A DNA stretch of 64,000 nucleotides. It comes from Elysia chlorotica. Taxonomy: Eukaryota; Mollusca; Gastropoda; Plakobranchidae. The position numbers and the translations under genes are program-made. The notes beneath the pieces were generated by a model that saw only the letters and a program-made list of their open reading frames with translations, was not told where the DNA came from and ran no database searches. Positions 1-13,792 of the stretch are shown piece by piece; position 1 is the stretch's first letter, and every line of letters starts with the position of its first letter. The stretch spans positions 1,869,778-1,933,777 of the forward strand of contig RQTK01000003.1 of NCBI GenBank assembly GCA_003991915.1, in the 5' to 3' direction.

Positions 1-833
1 GCAGATTTGGCGAATTAGGATATACAGACTCAAAATATTTGACTACGACAACATTAGCTATTATTTTGAAAAATACTTCTCTCATTATCCCTCTGACTCT
101 CAATCATAATTATGTGGTCTAAGGGAGGCTTCCTAAATAGTAGGCAAAGTCACGAAGTAGACAAACATTAATTTTTTGCATTAAAAGTCCAAGTGAGTTA
201 TACAATAAAAAAGTAGGAACAGTTAGATCATGTGTCATTATTGCAGTGTAGGCTGAATATGCTGAATAAAAATTACCATCTGAGTATCAATCTGAACTAA
301 CTCTCGTAATGATTCATTCGTTCACTCAAATCATTTAGGTGACTTGGCCTGTTTTTAAAGAAGCCTCGGGTCCAAGAATTCCGCAGATTCATATCGAGCC
401 GCCAACCAGAATAAATGCTTTTACATTAAGTTTGTAAATAATAAGATATGTTATTTAAATATTCAGCTCATTCATGATAGGCCAAATATTTTTAATTTGG
501 TTGATGGTGCATTCAAAAAGGACTTTCTGAGTACCAGTCTGATCGAACTCCCATAAAGTATTAACGAATTAGATTTAGATCGCTTTGGTCTCTATATGCA
601 AAAGGTTTGTTTAATGCAACCACTGGGCCTGCGTTTTAGGCGTCCAAGATGTGGACTCATCAATTATAGAAACATTATTTTAACGAAAGAAATGTTTACA
701 CTTTTTGGATAATGGAATATTTGTAAATTTTTAAACATTAATTATCATTATTTTCTACAAAAATAGTTTAAAAAACCAAACAAACAAAACAACAATAAAA
801 AAACAACTTGTTACAATATAAGAGGTCTGCAGT
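1..833. other. AT-rich sequence downstream of the MNLL-like exons, nothing recognised
   Basis: This stretch lies 3' of the last visible exon of the left-hand minus-strand gene. I see no long reading frame with flanking splice sites, no RNA gene and no clear repeat. If that gene continues past a donor at 949-948, this is intron. Confidence 0.4.
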
Positions 834-1007
834 TCACTCCTCCACCGACCTTGCCCGCCCCGTCAGGCGATATCTGAGGGCCTGAGAGCCTTCACTGGCC
901 GCCCGAGGCCAGGTTGAGATGGTGGACGTCAGGACCTCATCACACTGACCCTCGTGAACAGACGAGGCCCCGCAGCACGTCACAAAGATGGACAGCCGGA
1001 TCGGCCC
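834..1007 (-). CDS. MNLL-like gene, fourth visible exon (end uncertain)
   Basis: Acceptor CTTTTCTTGTACCAG|GGGCCG is strong. The frame runs 57 codons (GPIRLSIFVTCCGASS...) to a TGA at 836-834. A strong internal donor GAGG|GTCAGT at 949-948 and a weaker one (CAAG|GTCGGT) also exist. Because Notch ligands continue into a DSL domain, the true 3' boundary may be one of these, with the gene running past the left edge. Confidence 0.5.
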   Translation of the reverse strand, partial: GPIRLSIFVTCCGASSVHEGQCDEVLTSTISTWPRAASEGSQALRYRLTGRARSVEE

Positions 1008-4000
1008 CTGGTACAAGAAAAGTGTTGATAGGTACTGTTTCTATTGATTGATCTGTAAGAATGATGCTGATTTTTGGGCCCTGTTTGTGTTTAGCATGCG
1101 TGCTACTCTAATGAAGGAAAGGGTTTTTTCCTTCTAATTATGTAGATATACCTTTTGTCGATAGCATTTTGCATGTTGGCATAAACGATATGCTGAAGTT
1201 GGGAAAAAATCTCAATGTAGGATTTTAAAACCTAATTACAAGAGTGTCAAACAAAATAACAAAATGAAACAGTGATAGAAGATAGAAATGAAACAAGAGC
1301 TTAGTGTTTCATCGCAGCTATGAAAAATCCGCATCATTAAGTATCCTACAAAATCACACCATAAAACGGCTCCCAATTCAATAATGTGATACCTTCAGGC
1401 CAGCTGAGACGTACTTTCTGATAATTTTGGATACCCTGCTCGTCATTCCAGCTGGCTGAGCTATCTCACCGTCCAAGGAAACGCTACCAGTTTCCTTTAA
1501 AGTTATCAGGCAATGACAAAATAATTGATATTGTGTACTTTTGTATCAAAGATTGCGGGTCGATATTAATAAAGGACATGAATGTAAGCTTTTTTGTTCA
1601 CAAAAACAACTTTTTTTGGCCCTGCACTAAACAGGGTTAAGTCAAAACAGGCTGCGCCATTATACTATTCTAATGCATGGCAATAATGAAAAATTTCGTT
1701 GTGAACAATGGTCTGTGTGGAAATAGATGTATTGCATCTACAGCCTTACAAGAAAGATAGAAGCAATATTCCTTTAATGTGCAAACCTTCCACTCATCAA
1801 ACTGGAGTTCAAATGGGTTTGGGATGATATTGGAGCCTTGCGTGGCGCGGAGCAGCGTTCTGAAGGACACTCTCTCTGTAGAAGAGAAGGGCGAGGCCAT
1901 GTCTTTCGGCAGGAGATCTGTCTCTACCCGGGTCAGACTGCATGGGTAGCTGGGGTCATAACTGGGAGAAGATCAACGTGAAGATCAACGTCAAAACAGA
2001 AGCTGTATTGGACAGTTGTTAACTCAGACCAATAACACATGGAGAGCAACGATACACAAACCTAAAGGATAACAAATGGTTGTTTCTGAAATAACAGAAT
2101 TTGAAATTGAAAGTGGATTTGAGTCCTTCAGAGCTTTACGAAGTAAATCCGTTTACCGCCATCGCATAAAATTACAGAGTGTATCGAGGATTGACCTCAC
2201 CTCAACGAAGTGAGATGTAAAAGTGCATGAGACATGTGCTATAGTTTGGTTTCTTTGTAATGTTTCCCCAATAAAAATAATCAAAGTAAAAGATGATAGG
2301 TGATTAAAAAGTTGAGCTGGCAATTTAAAGAATGAAGATGAACATTTATACGAATGATAGGAAATGGGGAGGATAGTTTCGTCCTTGTATGTTGTGCAGT
2401 AGTAAAATATGCCAAGTTTACTAGCTTTCTGTGTCAAAGAGGATGGACGAAGTTAGCGTTATGTGAACAAATCATCATACCCGATTTCTATTAAAAGAGT
2501 AATTGAGGATTAGTAATAAAAAATAATAATGCTTAACGCATACTTAAGGGAAATATACATGTACCATCGTCAAAATATATTACAAGTAAAACTATTCCTT
2601 TGGCAGTTTGAAAAACATCAAAGTTGTTCTCCGGGGTTTAAATAGTCTATTTGTCACTTTTTTATATCACCAAAACGTTTTCTGGCTTTCTTTACCAAGT
2701 CTTTATTGATTGTTTAACTCATAACTTTTTCTTCTCCTTTGCTATTTAAGATCTCCAACTAAATAAATTGGAGAGGCTGTTGAAGCTATTCTCGTCACAG
2801 TACCAGGACAGGATAAACAGGTCAGTATTATTCATCAAATCTGTAAACGTAATCGGTATTACCTGCCCTCATAGTCCAAACAGACCACGAAGCGGTATCT
2901 GGTTGGGCTGGTGCAGTCCGTCTTCTCCTGCCAGGGCCACTGGTCCACTTTGGTGTCGTCCACCTCTGTGAGGGACTCCTGTGTGGTGGCCGCCCCAGAC
3001 TCCGACTGCCCGAACACGCTCCGCAGCCTCCATTCTGGTTTGTGGGACTGCACGGAAACAACAAACAGTCACACCCCTATAGCCTTTAGTCAACAACAGT
3101 TATACGTGTATTCCTTTTATTTCTATTTCGGTTTCTTTTCGGTAGAAACTATTCTATGCATTTATTGAGAAATTTCATTCCCCAAAATAAAAACGACACT
3201 CCAAACAATGACAATTAATATCCCATGAAAAGAGTGAGCCAGAGTTGTATTTTACTATTAGTCACTATGACGGCAATGGATGTGGCCTTAGAACACGCAG
3301 ATACACGTTCTTTCAATTTTTGTTGTTGTAAAAAAAGGTCTTTTGAGGCAGGGACGAAAGCTTCGAAACAACTATTTAATTCAACATCAGAATAAATAAT
3401 CTTTTAATACCTTGGAAAGGCGCTGCTGTAAAGTACGCAAATCTGAGTCGCGATCTTTCCATGTGAAAGCTTGTGTAAGAGTTTTAAGCAGGCCACCGAT
3501 CAATATCTATTTCGGAAAAAGGGAAGAAAAGAAACATCCCTTTGTACCATAAGTTTTATTATTCTGCGCGTTTAAGTTAACTGATTAATTACCTGAAACT
3601 GAAAATATATGTTTTGGTTGGTCGAATACTTTCCATGTGCATAAACTCAGAACCCTATCTCATGTCATAAATCAACAAAATGTCCCAACAAGTGTAAAAC
3701 AATTACCCCAAAAATAACTAGTTTTAATTATACTTTTATGTGTTTAACTCGGCTTTTAATTTTATCACAATAAGCATAATTGATTAAATGTAGAAAATAG
3801 AAATAACCGCCACTGTCTCCACATTGGACTATCTCATACTTGATAATTGTCTAAGCTTATTTTCAAAATCAGGTAGGAGAGCTTCGTGTCATTCAAATGT
3901 GAAAATGTATACCTAGTTCCGTTAACGTCACACCAGATCGCAAAGAAAAATGGCAAAAATGGGAACATATATAATTTTTTTTAACTCCATGATTATACTA

Positions 4001-4535
4001 TTACCATGTTCTAGATGTCCTTATGGAACAAGATCCGCTTCTGACATGTAACTTCCTATGGGCTATGGAGCTCTTTATGGTCTTAATAAAGATAATTCTT
4101 ATATTGTACATAATGCATCTGTTATCTGTGAAAAACTCAAGCTCGACTGTGGTATTGTTTTAAAAGTCATGTATTGCACTAGCTGCAACCATAAAGGTAG
4201 GCTCTGGCGAATCCCCCAAAACTTTTACAAGAAAATATCCGCCACATCTGCTGCCTTTCCCATCTCATTCATTGTAAAAAAGGGCCTACCTTTTTGCCCC
4301 ATAGCTTCAACTGAAGTTAACAAGAAAAAAGATTATTGAATGTATACGTACTAAATTCATGAATTTAAAGATCTAGTAATGGATTGATTTTAACAAGGAC
4401 CTGGGCAAAACTGAGAGGCACTGAGAGGTTGAAGTTCAACCCATCCCCTGGAGGCTCGATGGATGCCCTTCCCTGGATATTGAACTCATAAGTCTGGAGG
4501 TAGATCTGAAGCTTTCCTGTGGCGTTCACTCGCTC
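834..4535 (-). CDS. Notch-ligand-like N-terminal (MNLL/C2) domain protein, partial
   Basis: Four minus-strand exons (4535-4401, 3047-2863, 1961-1787, 1007-834) join in frame into about 222 residues; phases are 0, 2 and 0 at the three junctions. The product begins ERVNATGKLQIYLQTYEFNI, then has CTSPTRYRFVVCLDYEG, a region ending NPFELQFDEWKGPIRLSIF, and FVTCCG. This order resembles the MNLL domain at the N-terminus of Delta/Jagged Notch ligands: a beta strand of the form G-x-F-x-L, then C-x(n)-F-R-V-C-L-x-x-Y, then N-P-I/F-x-F-x-F-x-W-x-G-x-F-x-L-x-I. In that family the module binds lipid or receptor and precedes a DSL domain and EGF repeats, none of which is visible here. There is one N-glycosylation sequon (NAT). 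No signal-peptide exon was found upstream, so the 5' end is missing. The family call rests on pattern memory and is tentative; an unrelated extracellular protein remains possible. Confidence 0.45.
1787..1961 (-). CDS. MNLL-like gene, third visible exon
   Basis: Acceptor GATCTTCTCCCAG|T and donor GAGTGGAAG|GTTTGC bound 175 nt. The single leading base completes a Ser codon with the previous exon; the exon ends on a codon boundary. It includes YPCSLTRVETDLLPKD and NPFELQFDEWK. Confidence 0.65.
2863..3047 (-). CDS. MNLL-like gene, second visible exon
   Basis: Acceptor TTTCCGTGCAG|TCCCAC and donor GGGCAG|GTAATA bound 185 nt (61 codons plus 2 nt). It is rich in acidic and Ser/Thr residues, then carries the C-x(6)-R-F-V-V-C-L-D-Y core that suggested the Notch-ligand module. 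Confidence 0.65.
4401..4535 (-). CDS. MNLL-like gene, first visible exon
   Basis: An acceptor after a CT-rich tract ending CTCAGCAG precedes GAG CGA GTG AAC; the donor is GCCCAG|GTCCTT. Its 135 nt are 45 codons, phase 0 to 0. It contains an NAT sequon and a hydrophobic/aromatic strand (LQIYLQTYEFNI). An alternative acceptor three bases upstream would add one Gln. Confidence 0.6.
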
Positions 4536-4599
4536 CTGCTGAGGGAGCAAAGGGGAACAATTTGTTAGGAAGAGAGGTGTACAGAAGCTACACACGTGT

Positions 4600-5452
4600 C
4601 CTTCATTTATCCATCGGGTTCAACATCAGAGGGGAAAATAGTGTGGATGTGTCAATGCAGGGTCTTCCCGAACCATCACCTCACGGCAGAAGAGGCACAG
4701 AGGATTGACCAAACCAGCACTGGAGCAAATACACCAACAACTTCCGCGTCTATGCATGTCTTTCCTACGCCAATCCTTCGGTATTTCTCATTTCCATGAA
4801 TACTTTGTTTTAAGCACATTAATTATTCCGTCCTCTCAATTGAATTGTATTATAAAATACTAAACCAGTTGATGAAATACAAATGATTCAAATTCTTCTT
4901 TACAACAACTTCCTATTCTTAAAATAATATATCTTTTGGTTACAATACAAAAAAGAAATTATGCCTTGCATAAAAAAAACAACATCTTATTAAAGCTAAT
5001 GGTCAAGTAGATTGAACAGTTTTTAATCTTAGATGGCGCGTAACGTGTGGTTAAACACCATGCCATCTCGTCTACTCCTTGCTAACCATCTCTGTCACGA
5101 GCCGGGATTAGTCAGCATGTAGGGAGGGCGCACATCTTTGGAAAATGCGTAGAGGGATTAAGTAGGCGAGTTTGGATTGACGGTCCATGTTCAGGAAGAT
5201 TATCATAAAATATATCGCCAATCAAAAGGCAAAATATATTGTTACTCAATGCAATTATAACACTATGCCTCTCAATCCGCGGTATTGAGTTGTTCATGAT
5301 AAATATCATTAGGGCATGAGATGAAGAGAAATTAGGACAAATATTTTTTTTAATTTAGACAGTTAGGTCCATTTTTACGCTTTATATGTCTTCTTTAAAA
5401 TATAATGATTACACATTTGACTGGCAATAAAACATACAGACTAACAAACCAA

Positions 5453-5493
<41 letters not shown>

Positions 5494-7080
5494 TGAACAA
5501 CAACAACAACTACAGAAAAAACAACAAAAAACTCTCCCCCCAAAAAAACAAAACAAACGAAAATTAAAAAAGTTGCAAATCTCCCCCCCCCCCTTTCCCA
5601 CGCATCACACAAAACACTCATTAAAACTTTTTATGGACATTTTACCTAGAAGTTGTTAGTACTATTCTTATCCAATTCTTCAACCGGAAAGCAATTGCCT
5701 CTTGCGTCGCTAAAATAAAGGACATTAAAACAAGCGTATCTAAGAATCGTGCAGCGTGACCGTACACTCCCTCTACCCTACATTGCCATTCCTTCAACCT
5801 ATCAGACGTTCATTATTTTGTGTACAGCAACTAAGTGATTACGCCGCCGTAACCATCTCATGTATTGCCCTTGGGCAGTCACACCAAACATCAATCTCGG
5901 CTCTAACAGGTTGTCACTCCTGTCCAGTTATACTTACAGAAATTGTAACCTTTGGTTTTACTTTTAAAAATGGAAGAATATATGTCTTGGTGGATTAAAA
6001 TTACGCATATATCAAATATAATTATTGCATGCTTTTGAAAATCGAAGTGATGCTATCACAACAAGATTATTACCCCCCCCCCCCCCTTTTTTTCTTTTTT
6101 TTTCAGAGAAATATTGAACAATTGTAACAAGAACCCCAACAACTATTTATAACATGTGTACGTCTTCTAAAATCGGGTTATGGTTAGACCGGATGGTATC
6201 ATGTAAAACAGCTTTCTTGAGCAACCACTCGGGAAGTGATTCAACAATATTCAATAACCAAACCAAACCCCCACCCTCCCTAAAAAACACTACCACCACC
6301 AACAAACAAACAAGCAAACAAACAATTTAAATGCACAGTTCTAAAGCCGAATATGTACGTTTTTTGTTGTTAAATTCTCTTTAAAAATGTACAACACTTA
6401 AAATACGAGGAAACAAGAACACAATACAATTTAATATACCGATATCGAATCATGTTCGAATTTCCTAAGAAGTTAAACAATCATAAAAACAAAAACAAAA
6501 CATAAAGAATAGCAGTCAAAGAACACAATAATAACTGACTTAGTTCAGTTTTGTACATTTTCCATTTTTGTCAAAGGGCTTTCGGGAATCTATATTAAAT
6601 ATCAAGGAGACGCCTGTTCAAATCTTCAATCACCGACAAACGATATGTAAGAGCCACGTTTTGGCCACCACCATGGTTTTCATTTAATACAACTACAAGA
6701 AATAAATAGCCTGGGTACCTTTCCATGGACTGACTGCATTGATTAACTGAAGGTAAGCATTATAGTTTTTAATATAAAGAATGGTAAACAAAACAAACAA
6801 AAATATAAACAAGTTAACGTATTTGATTTGAACCTGCCGCAGAGTATGAGGACAACGTAACACAGTCAACAATTTAGCACACAACACCAATACTCGGCAC
6901 CGAGAGATACGATTTTTCGGCTCTTATTGTCCCGCGTAAAGTCCATCTTAGCGTTTCAATAACGCATGGGAGAAAGTGCCCACTATTGATACGTGCAATC
7001 TATCGGTCTCATATCAAGGGCGAGCCCGATAAGGATTGTAAAATAAACAAACCGTAAAGTCCAGCCATAGGGCCGGCCGG
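4600..7080. other. Intergenic or first-intron AT-rich sequence
   Basis: Between the MNLL-like exons and the leader exon of the zinc-cluster gene. It contains an AAC microsatellite, poly-C/poly-T runs near 6074-6103 and many short A-rich stretches. A signal-peptide exon of the left-hand gene may lie here but I could not identify one. Confidence 0.3.
5454..5520. repeat. AAC/CAA microsatellite
   Basis: Continuous CAA repeats with one CATGAA interruption. It yields Gln-rich or Val/Cys-rich reading frames on the two strands that are artefacts of the repeat. Confidence 0.9.
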
Positions 7081-7099
7081 TTTAGAGTACTTCGAGCAC

Positions 7100-7174
7100 G
7101 GTACTTAGGAGCATGCGCTGTTGCAGTTTACATTGGAGGAGATTTAATTCCACTTGCAGTCTAAGCTGCACATG
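7100..7174 (+). other. Probable 5' leader exon of the zinc-cluster gene
   Basis: CACATGTTAAG|GTAAGT at the 3' side is a consensus donor, and the sequence before it is untranslated. The next strong plus-strand acceptor is at 8469, 11 nt before the ATG used below, so this is a likely first, non-coding exon. The 5' boundary is a guess. Confidence 0.4.
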
Positions 7175-7363
7175 TTAAGGTAAGTGCCATATACATGGAC
7201 TACATACAAGGGTTTATGGGAATTATTACTGGAAAGTGTAGGTATCTTACATACTTATCTTATGAAACAATTATACCTACTAGAGATTTCAAAACGGTAA
7301 AATATAAATTATCGACGCATCTTTAAATGACATAATTTATGATAAGTTAGTTGGGTGAGATAT

Positions 7364-7556
<193 letters not shown>

Positions 7557-8480
7557 CAGAGTAGGGACAAAGCTAATCATCACAGTTATAACAATGACAA
7601 TGCTCAGATTTAATAAGCTATTATGACGATTTATTTTATCATTCAGGCGATAAACAGTGAATCCAAGATAACTATTTTGTCATAGGAGATTGTGTCAACA
7701 TTTTTTTTCTAAAATTGTTATTGCATATCGAATCAACCAATTACGATAAGCGCTATCAATGTTTATTTAATGACATGAAGAGAGTTGCGTGAGATGACAA
7801 TACAGTTCTTCATTTCTCTAGCAAACAAAGCGATCTAAATCTCACACCGTTACGTAACGATAGAATACCCCACTTTTAGTTTATATCACTTAGGACAAAA
7901 GTAAAAAAAAAAAATTAAATTGTTTAATGGCAATGGTGGCGAACATTTCAGATAAAAAAACCCCGAAAAAAATGGATTTATTGAATAAAATAACATTAAT
8001 GAGTATTGAATTATTAAATAGGAAAACCAACACAGGGTGAATTTGTTTGAATAAAATTCTGTTTTAGCTGACAGTGAAGTATTTATTGATTCTTAAGTTC
8101 TTTATATGACTGGTTTCATACTCTGTTTGAATCATGAAAATATAATGTGATAAAAATTTAATTCTCTTCATCACCAATATGAAACCGAAATTTAAAAAAA
8201 GGAGAAAACAAAACAATTTCAATATACAGCTGTGTAATAAACAATCGCCATGGATACCACAACTGTAAATAAAAACTATTTTTTTTCTTATCACTTACAA
8301 ATTGATTACAAGTTTTATTTTCTTCGATACTTTTCAGTTCTCATCCTGAAAAAAAGCAACTTAAGGTCTCAAGAACGAAAACTAAATAGTGTAACAGTGC
8401 AATCATTATTTATTAAACACAAATAGCGTAAAAACCTAAGGGAGACCAAAACTGAGGGACTAACCACAGCCTTGTTGAGG

Positions 8481-8579
8481 ATGGGTGGAGCCACAAGACG
8501 TCTAGGTCAGGGGAGGCTTTCCCGTCTGTCTCACGAACAGCAAACAGCAGAAAAACTCCTGTTTCGACAGCAAACCCAG
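8481..8579 (+). CDS. Zinc-cluster gene, coding exon 1
   Basis: The exon begins at 8470 after ACTAACCACAG; ATG is at 8481 in GTTGAGGATGG. Donor AACCCAG|GTGAGT. It gives 33 codons, phase 0. The start is the first ATG after the acceptor and keeps the whole exon open. Confidence 0.7.
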
Positions 8580-11500
8580 GTGAGTATAATACAGGAATAA
8601 TAACTCAATTTACTAAAATTTAAATAGAAATGTTAATAAAGAGAATAAGAAAAATGAACAGCAGCAGCAGCAACAAAAAAATGACAACAAAACTGCGCAA
8701 AATTATGACTGTTCAAAAAGTCTTTAAAAAGAGTCTACAAAAAATATCGCTCCAAAGACTTTTTTTTTAGTTTCATGAGTTTTCTTCGAACTTGAAAAAT
8801 AGTTGAAACAGTACACAGTTTCATAGACTAGACGTTGATTTTTCTAGATAGGTATTCTATTTCAACCTCAAAGACAACTGTTATTCTTTTCTCACCGTTA
8901 TTAAAAATGCCTGAACCAGATGCTGAATCGCATGATACAGAGCGATCGGCACTATCTCCCATTCTACAAACGTACGTGGTCCCCGCCAGTTCATACAAGG
9001 CCTGGTCTAGCTCACGTCACCAGTGCATTGGGTAAGCCCACCGTTAAAAGACTGTTTGCAGTCAAACCTGAGGCAAATCTACCAGCATTCCTCTTTTTTC
9101 CCTTTGTAGGAGTTTCACTCTCTCTGACTTTTATGTCTCATGAGTTCTCTAGAAGGATCATATGCGAGGGCAGGTTCCAAAACTAATGTCTGAAAATTGT
9201 AGGGATAACATACAAAAACAAAGCAGGAGTTAGAGCACCTTTGCACCAATCAGCCATTTATTATTATACTGACACCGACTAAACAGATGGTAACAAAAAT
9301 TGTGTCAAATAAATATTTCCGATTATGGGATTGAAGTGCGTATCGTCTGAATTGAAGCCCCGACGGTGTGGCACTTAAGCCAGTTCGCTTTCATCCCCTC
9401 CGAAAAAGTCGGCCTTTGTATATTTATTAGTATCCGCACCTCAACAAAAAGCTTTAAATCAAGATATTTCAATAAATAACTTTTGTCTAAAAGTTAGTCT
9501 CTTTTCTTATTTAGCGAAAATTGCAAGATCTCTGTCCTTCACTTAAATATATAGACTTGACAAGCGGACTTACGAACTTCCACTGAAATGTCACCAGTCT
9601 CCTCTGCCTCGGCTGATACGTAAATTGTTGCAGCAATGTTTTTCCACTCTCCCCTGTTCTGAACGTTCAAGCTCCGTTATTGTCTATGTAGACATTATAG
9701 TAATGTCTATGTAGCCAATGTGTTTTGTTGCGTCTTATGGCTCTTGGCTGTGTATTAAGACTATTAGAGATGGATATAATAATGTTTAATACCGCTAAGA
9801 TATCAATTTCACATTGACCAATAACATTTTTCAAAAAGTGCTCTTTGTTTTAATTTCTGTTGCTCATTATTTGTTACTAGAGAAAGTGGTGTAATATGAT
9901 TTTTTCCAATCAACATAGCTTGACGTTATTATGTGAGTGGAGAACAAGGTGGCTTAAATGGTAGGACGTGGAAGGTCTCCGGTTTTATCCCCATAATGAC
10001 GCATCGTTCTTTACTGGTTGGTTCGGTGTCAGTATTATCCGACCGACTAAAAACCCTGGTACACCAATCATGTCTTTGTGATGAACCACGTACAATCTCA
10101 TTGGCTTTGGGACTCAATAGCAAAACATTCCACTTTTTTGAAGATAGACTCAGTGGAACCAACAAACGAATCTCATAAATGTAATGTTAAGAGTTTAATA
10201 TCAACAAAAATAACATATTTTTTTAACGTTAATCAACAACGTTCGTCTAAAACGTGCTTTTTGTTTTATTCTCTGATGACCAACAAGTCCCTTGAATTTG
10301 CAGATTCAAGTGCCCTCGTTCTTGCACGCCCCTCCTCAAGAAAGCCTGTCTCCATCTTTTCTGAAGATGGTAAGAACAAGCCGAAACCTCTCCGGGTATC
10401 CTCTACTGCTGAGGAGAGCCAGATAGCTACAAGGCTTAAAAACTCGAGGTAAGAAAAACGTCCCGACTTTTATGTAACTGCACATAAGTGCAACTTCTGC
10501 GAAGTTGTAAGAGATAAGATTAGATAAGATAAACCTTTATTATCCCATAGGGAAATTTTCCATGGTGGTACAAATACATTACTTTTTAATTTAACACCCA
10601 TATATATGACAAAAATAATAACATAAACATTTTACATACATGTCTAACACTGTTGAAATTATACACTGTCAGGCATACATAGAAAAACAAATACAAGTAT
10701 ACATATGCCCCTAAAAAATCAGCCCACTAAGTATGGCAGTTTTTTAGCCATCAGATGAAGGCTGGTATAAATGAGTTTTTTTTATCTATCTGTTCTTGCC
10801 CTTTTTATATAAGAATATTACTTCATTGTCATGTCTGATATTCACTATAAAGTGAGTGATTTATGTCTGATGTCATACGACTTGCTTCATTCATACATGT
10901 CTTTGAAAGGAGTTAGTCCACAGCCAATGATTTGGTTTCCTCCAAAATATGTAATTCCAAAAGATATTAAACTTTGTTTACATGAGACATTGAAATTGTT
11001 CAAGATATAGTAGTCGATTTGGGAAGACCTTAATTTTCTTAAAAAAGGACAGTCGTTGATCAGCTTTTTAATCAGAATCAGCCTTGTGGTGTCTCCTTGT
11101 TTGTGATAATGGTTTTGGCTTTAACACCATTTATATAAACAGTTTGTAGTCTCAAAGTAAGAGAAAAACCCATCATCATGCAAGTCATACAATTTTTCGA
11201 TCATGATAGACAGTAGGGGCTGAATAGTATTAAAAGCAAAGATGAAGCTGTGAAAAGTTTCATATAATTTATACGGTGACACCCATAACTTTTTGGGTGA
11301 CACATTCACAGCTGACTAACCGTGCATATGAATGCGTAATATAATTTTCGAATGAAGGTCGATGGTGGCTAATGTGTGAAATACTAGTTTGGTCTTTAAT
11401 CTCTTATCACGACTTACACCCTTTTATAAATCATCAATCACTGACTGAAAACGTTTATCCCAAAGGGTTTTCGTCTTTAAAAAAAACTTACTTAATAAGC

Positions 11501-13744
11501 CCAACAAATCATATGTGAGGGTTAAAAAAAAGATACCTTATTATTTTTTATTGATGATAAAAATATGATCTTTAAAAAAGAACAAAAAACAACAACAAAA
11601 CAACAACAAACACAGACTAATTTAATGCCGTTGATAAAATTTCACATGACACAAATATTTTTTCTCTTCAGTAATCGATAAAACATTTTACAAACTTGAT
11701 ACTCACCAAAGTAAATTTTGCAAACAATTTCAAACGTTCTACGAAAAAGAATGTCTTGCTAATTTTGTTGTTTTATACTTAGAGTTTACTGTTATCAATG
11801 ACCAATGAGACTCCAATCTATCCAAATGGTACGATATTATTTATTATTTTGCCTATAGCTTTGTTTATCGTTTACCATATCATTACCAATGTAATAACAT
11901 TTGTTACGTCTACCACTGTGCTGCACGTACATAAAGTAACACAATATTTTATTTGATCGGAGAAAGCAAAGCCATCTCATGGTCTGATGTCACGTAGGTC
12001 TCAAGAAAAGTCCTGTAAAGACAGGATCCACAGTGGAGTACTTCGCCAGTGACACTAGGACACCGACCCAACTAGTAGGAAAAAAACACACAACAACAAC
12101 AAAAACCCGGCTCCAATTATTCTGGACCTCCACCGCCGGAAGCCGATGCTTAAAAGTTAGCGCTACTGCGCCACTAAAATATTCCGCAATCTACCGCAAG
12201 AGCTTTCTACATACATAATATGGGCAAAATCATTCTGCTTTCAATTATAATTAATAACATAGCAGAATCTGATGATTATTAGAGCTCTAAAAAGGTTTTA
12301 TTTTTGAAACAAATTATGAAAAGTCTATTGTTTTTTGCTTCATACAATGTTCTTGACAGGTGTCATGGCCCCCGACTCCACTGTGAGGTTCTTGGTCAGG
12401 AGACGTGCCACAAATGTGTGCGGATTTTGGACCAAGCTGCCATAGCAAACTGCTGTCCCATCTGCTTGTCTTCAAGGAAAGTAAGATGATTTGTGTACAT
12501 TTCCAAAGTATGTTTCTGTTAGGAGCAAACGCATTTATACCTACTCGCATTTTCGACTGAGTGGTGCAATCCCCCCTTCACCCTTTTCTCCACCATGAAA
12601 CAGACACACGTTGAATATTTGTTCTTTGGGTAAGCCAAAGTTAAAATGCGTCGTTGTCTTTCTTTCGAAGATTTTTTCAGGAATGAATATTTTCGTTTTT
12701 CTTTTCTTCTCCTTTTTTAAAACCCATTAACCGACTTTTTTAAATAAAGAAAGAGTCATGATTAAGAAATACAAAACATAAGCATTATCTTTTATTTTCG
12801 AAATCTTTCGGCAACCAAGATGCAGATACCTTCACACAAATTTAAAAGATTGTGTAGACTTAAACGTTATCTTTTTTCATCAACAGATCCCACTCTCTCT
12901 GAGTGAGTTTGCATTCAGAGACTCCCTCGATGAGCAGAGGAATGTGCTTTCTAGATGTCAGACCGGGAGTTCCCTACACTCATCCATTGAGATTTTTAAC
13001 CGCATAAGAGAGAAAGATGTGACAAAGAAGGTAAGTTGTAAGCGTAACTTGAAAATTACTCTTGCCATATTCCTACCAATTTTTTTTCAAGAAACCAAAC
13101 GGTTGTTTAATCTTCTGAAAATTTAAATTGACTTAAACCGTTACCTAATAATTCTTTGCTACAAGTATCCACTCTCTTATTTGTTCGTACCACACCTAAC
13201 TATCTTAACTATCGTCTTATATACCGAACTCCTTTAACATTTTTTTTCTAATTGTTCATTCACACCATAATGATCACTGTGTTTCATAGTGAAGAAAAGC
13301 TTCTTTTAAATACAAAAATACAGAGGCAAGAACTTTCTTTTATAAACTGCAGCGCCAGCATTTTATTGGGAATACTAGCGACTTTAGAGACGCTTCCAGA
13401 GAGTCTCTGGTAGAACGCTCAAGTCTAAATGTAAAATAATTATAGGACCCATTCTTAAATAATGTTTTCGTTGTCCCACTAGAATGCACGAACTACACAA
13501 GGGAAACAACCCCTGGCCATAATGTTCACAGACGAAGATAAGCGGAGTAACTCACCTTCTAAGAGTGTCCCACATCCAAATCTCCGAAGTGACAGCGAAG
13601 ACTGGTTTGAACCAGCCGAGAATTTCAGTCCAAGGAGCTTCGAGTTTAAAGTTCAAGTAACTTTTGGAAATAACACTGAACTAAAATGCATTTGATACGC
13701 TACAGTTGAGTGATTAGTATGTAAGTCAAGCAAATCAACAATAT

Positions 13745-13792
<48 letters not shown>

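Noticed and set aside
10078..10452. 124-codon plus-strand frame as a single gene
   Set aside because: Only 10304-10448 is an exon; the 5' part is SINE and intron.
13657..13695. End of the zinc-cluster protein at 13695
   Set aside because: Reading through the GTAACT donor is possible, but the 16600 exon has a better acceptor, matching phase, a protein-like helix and a poly(A) signal; kept only as an alternative.
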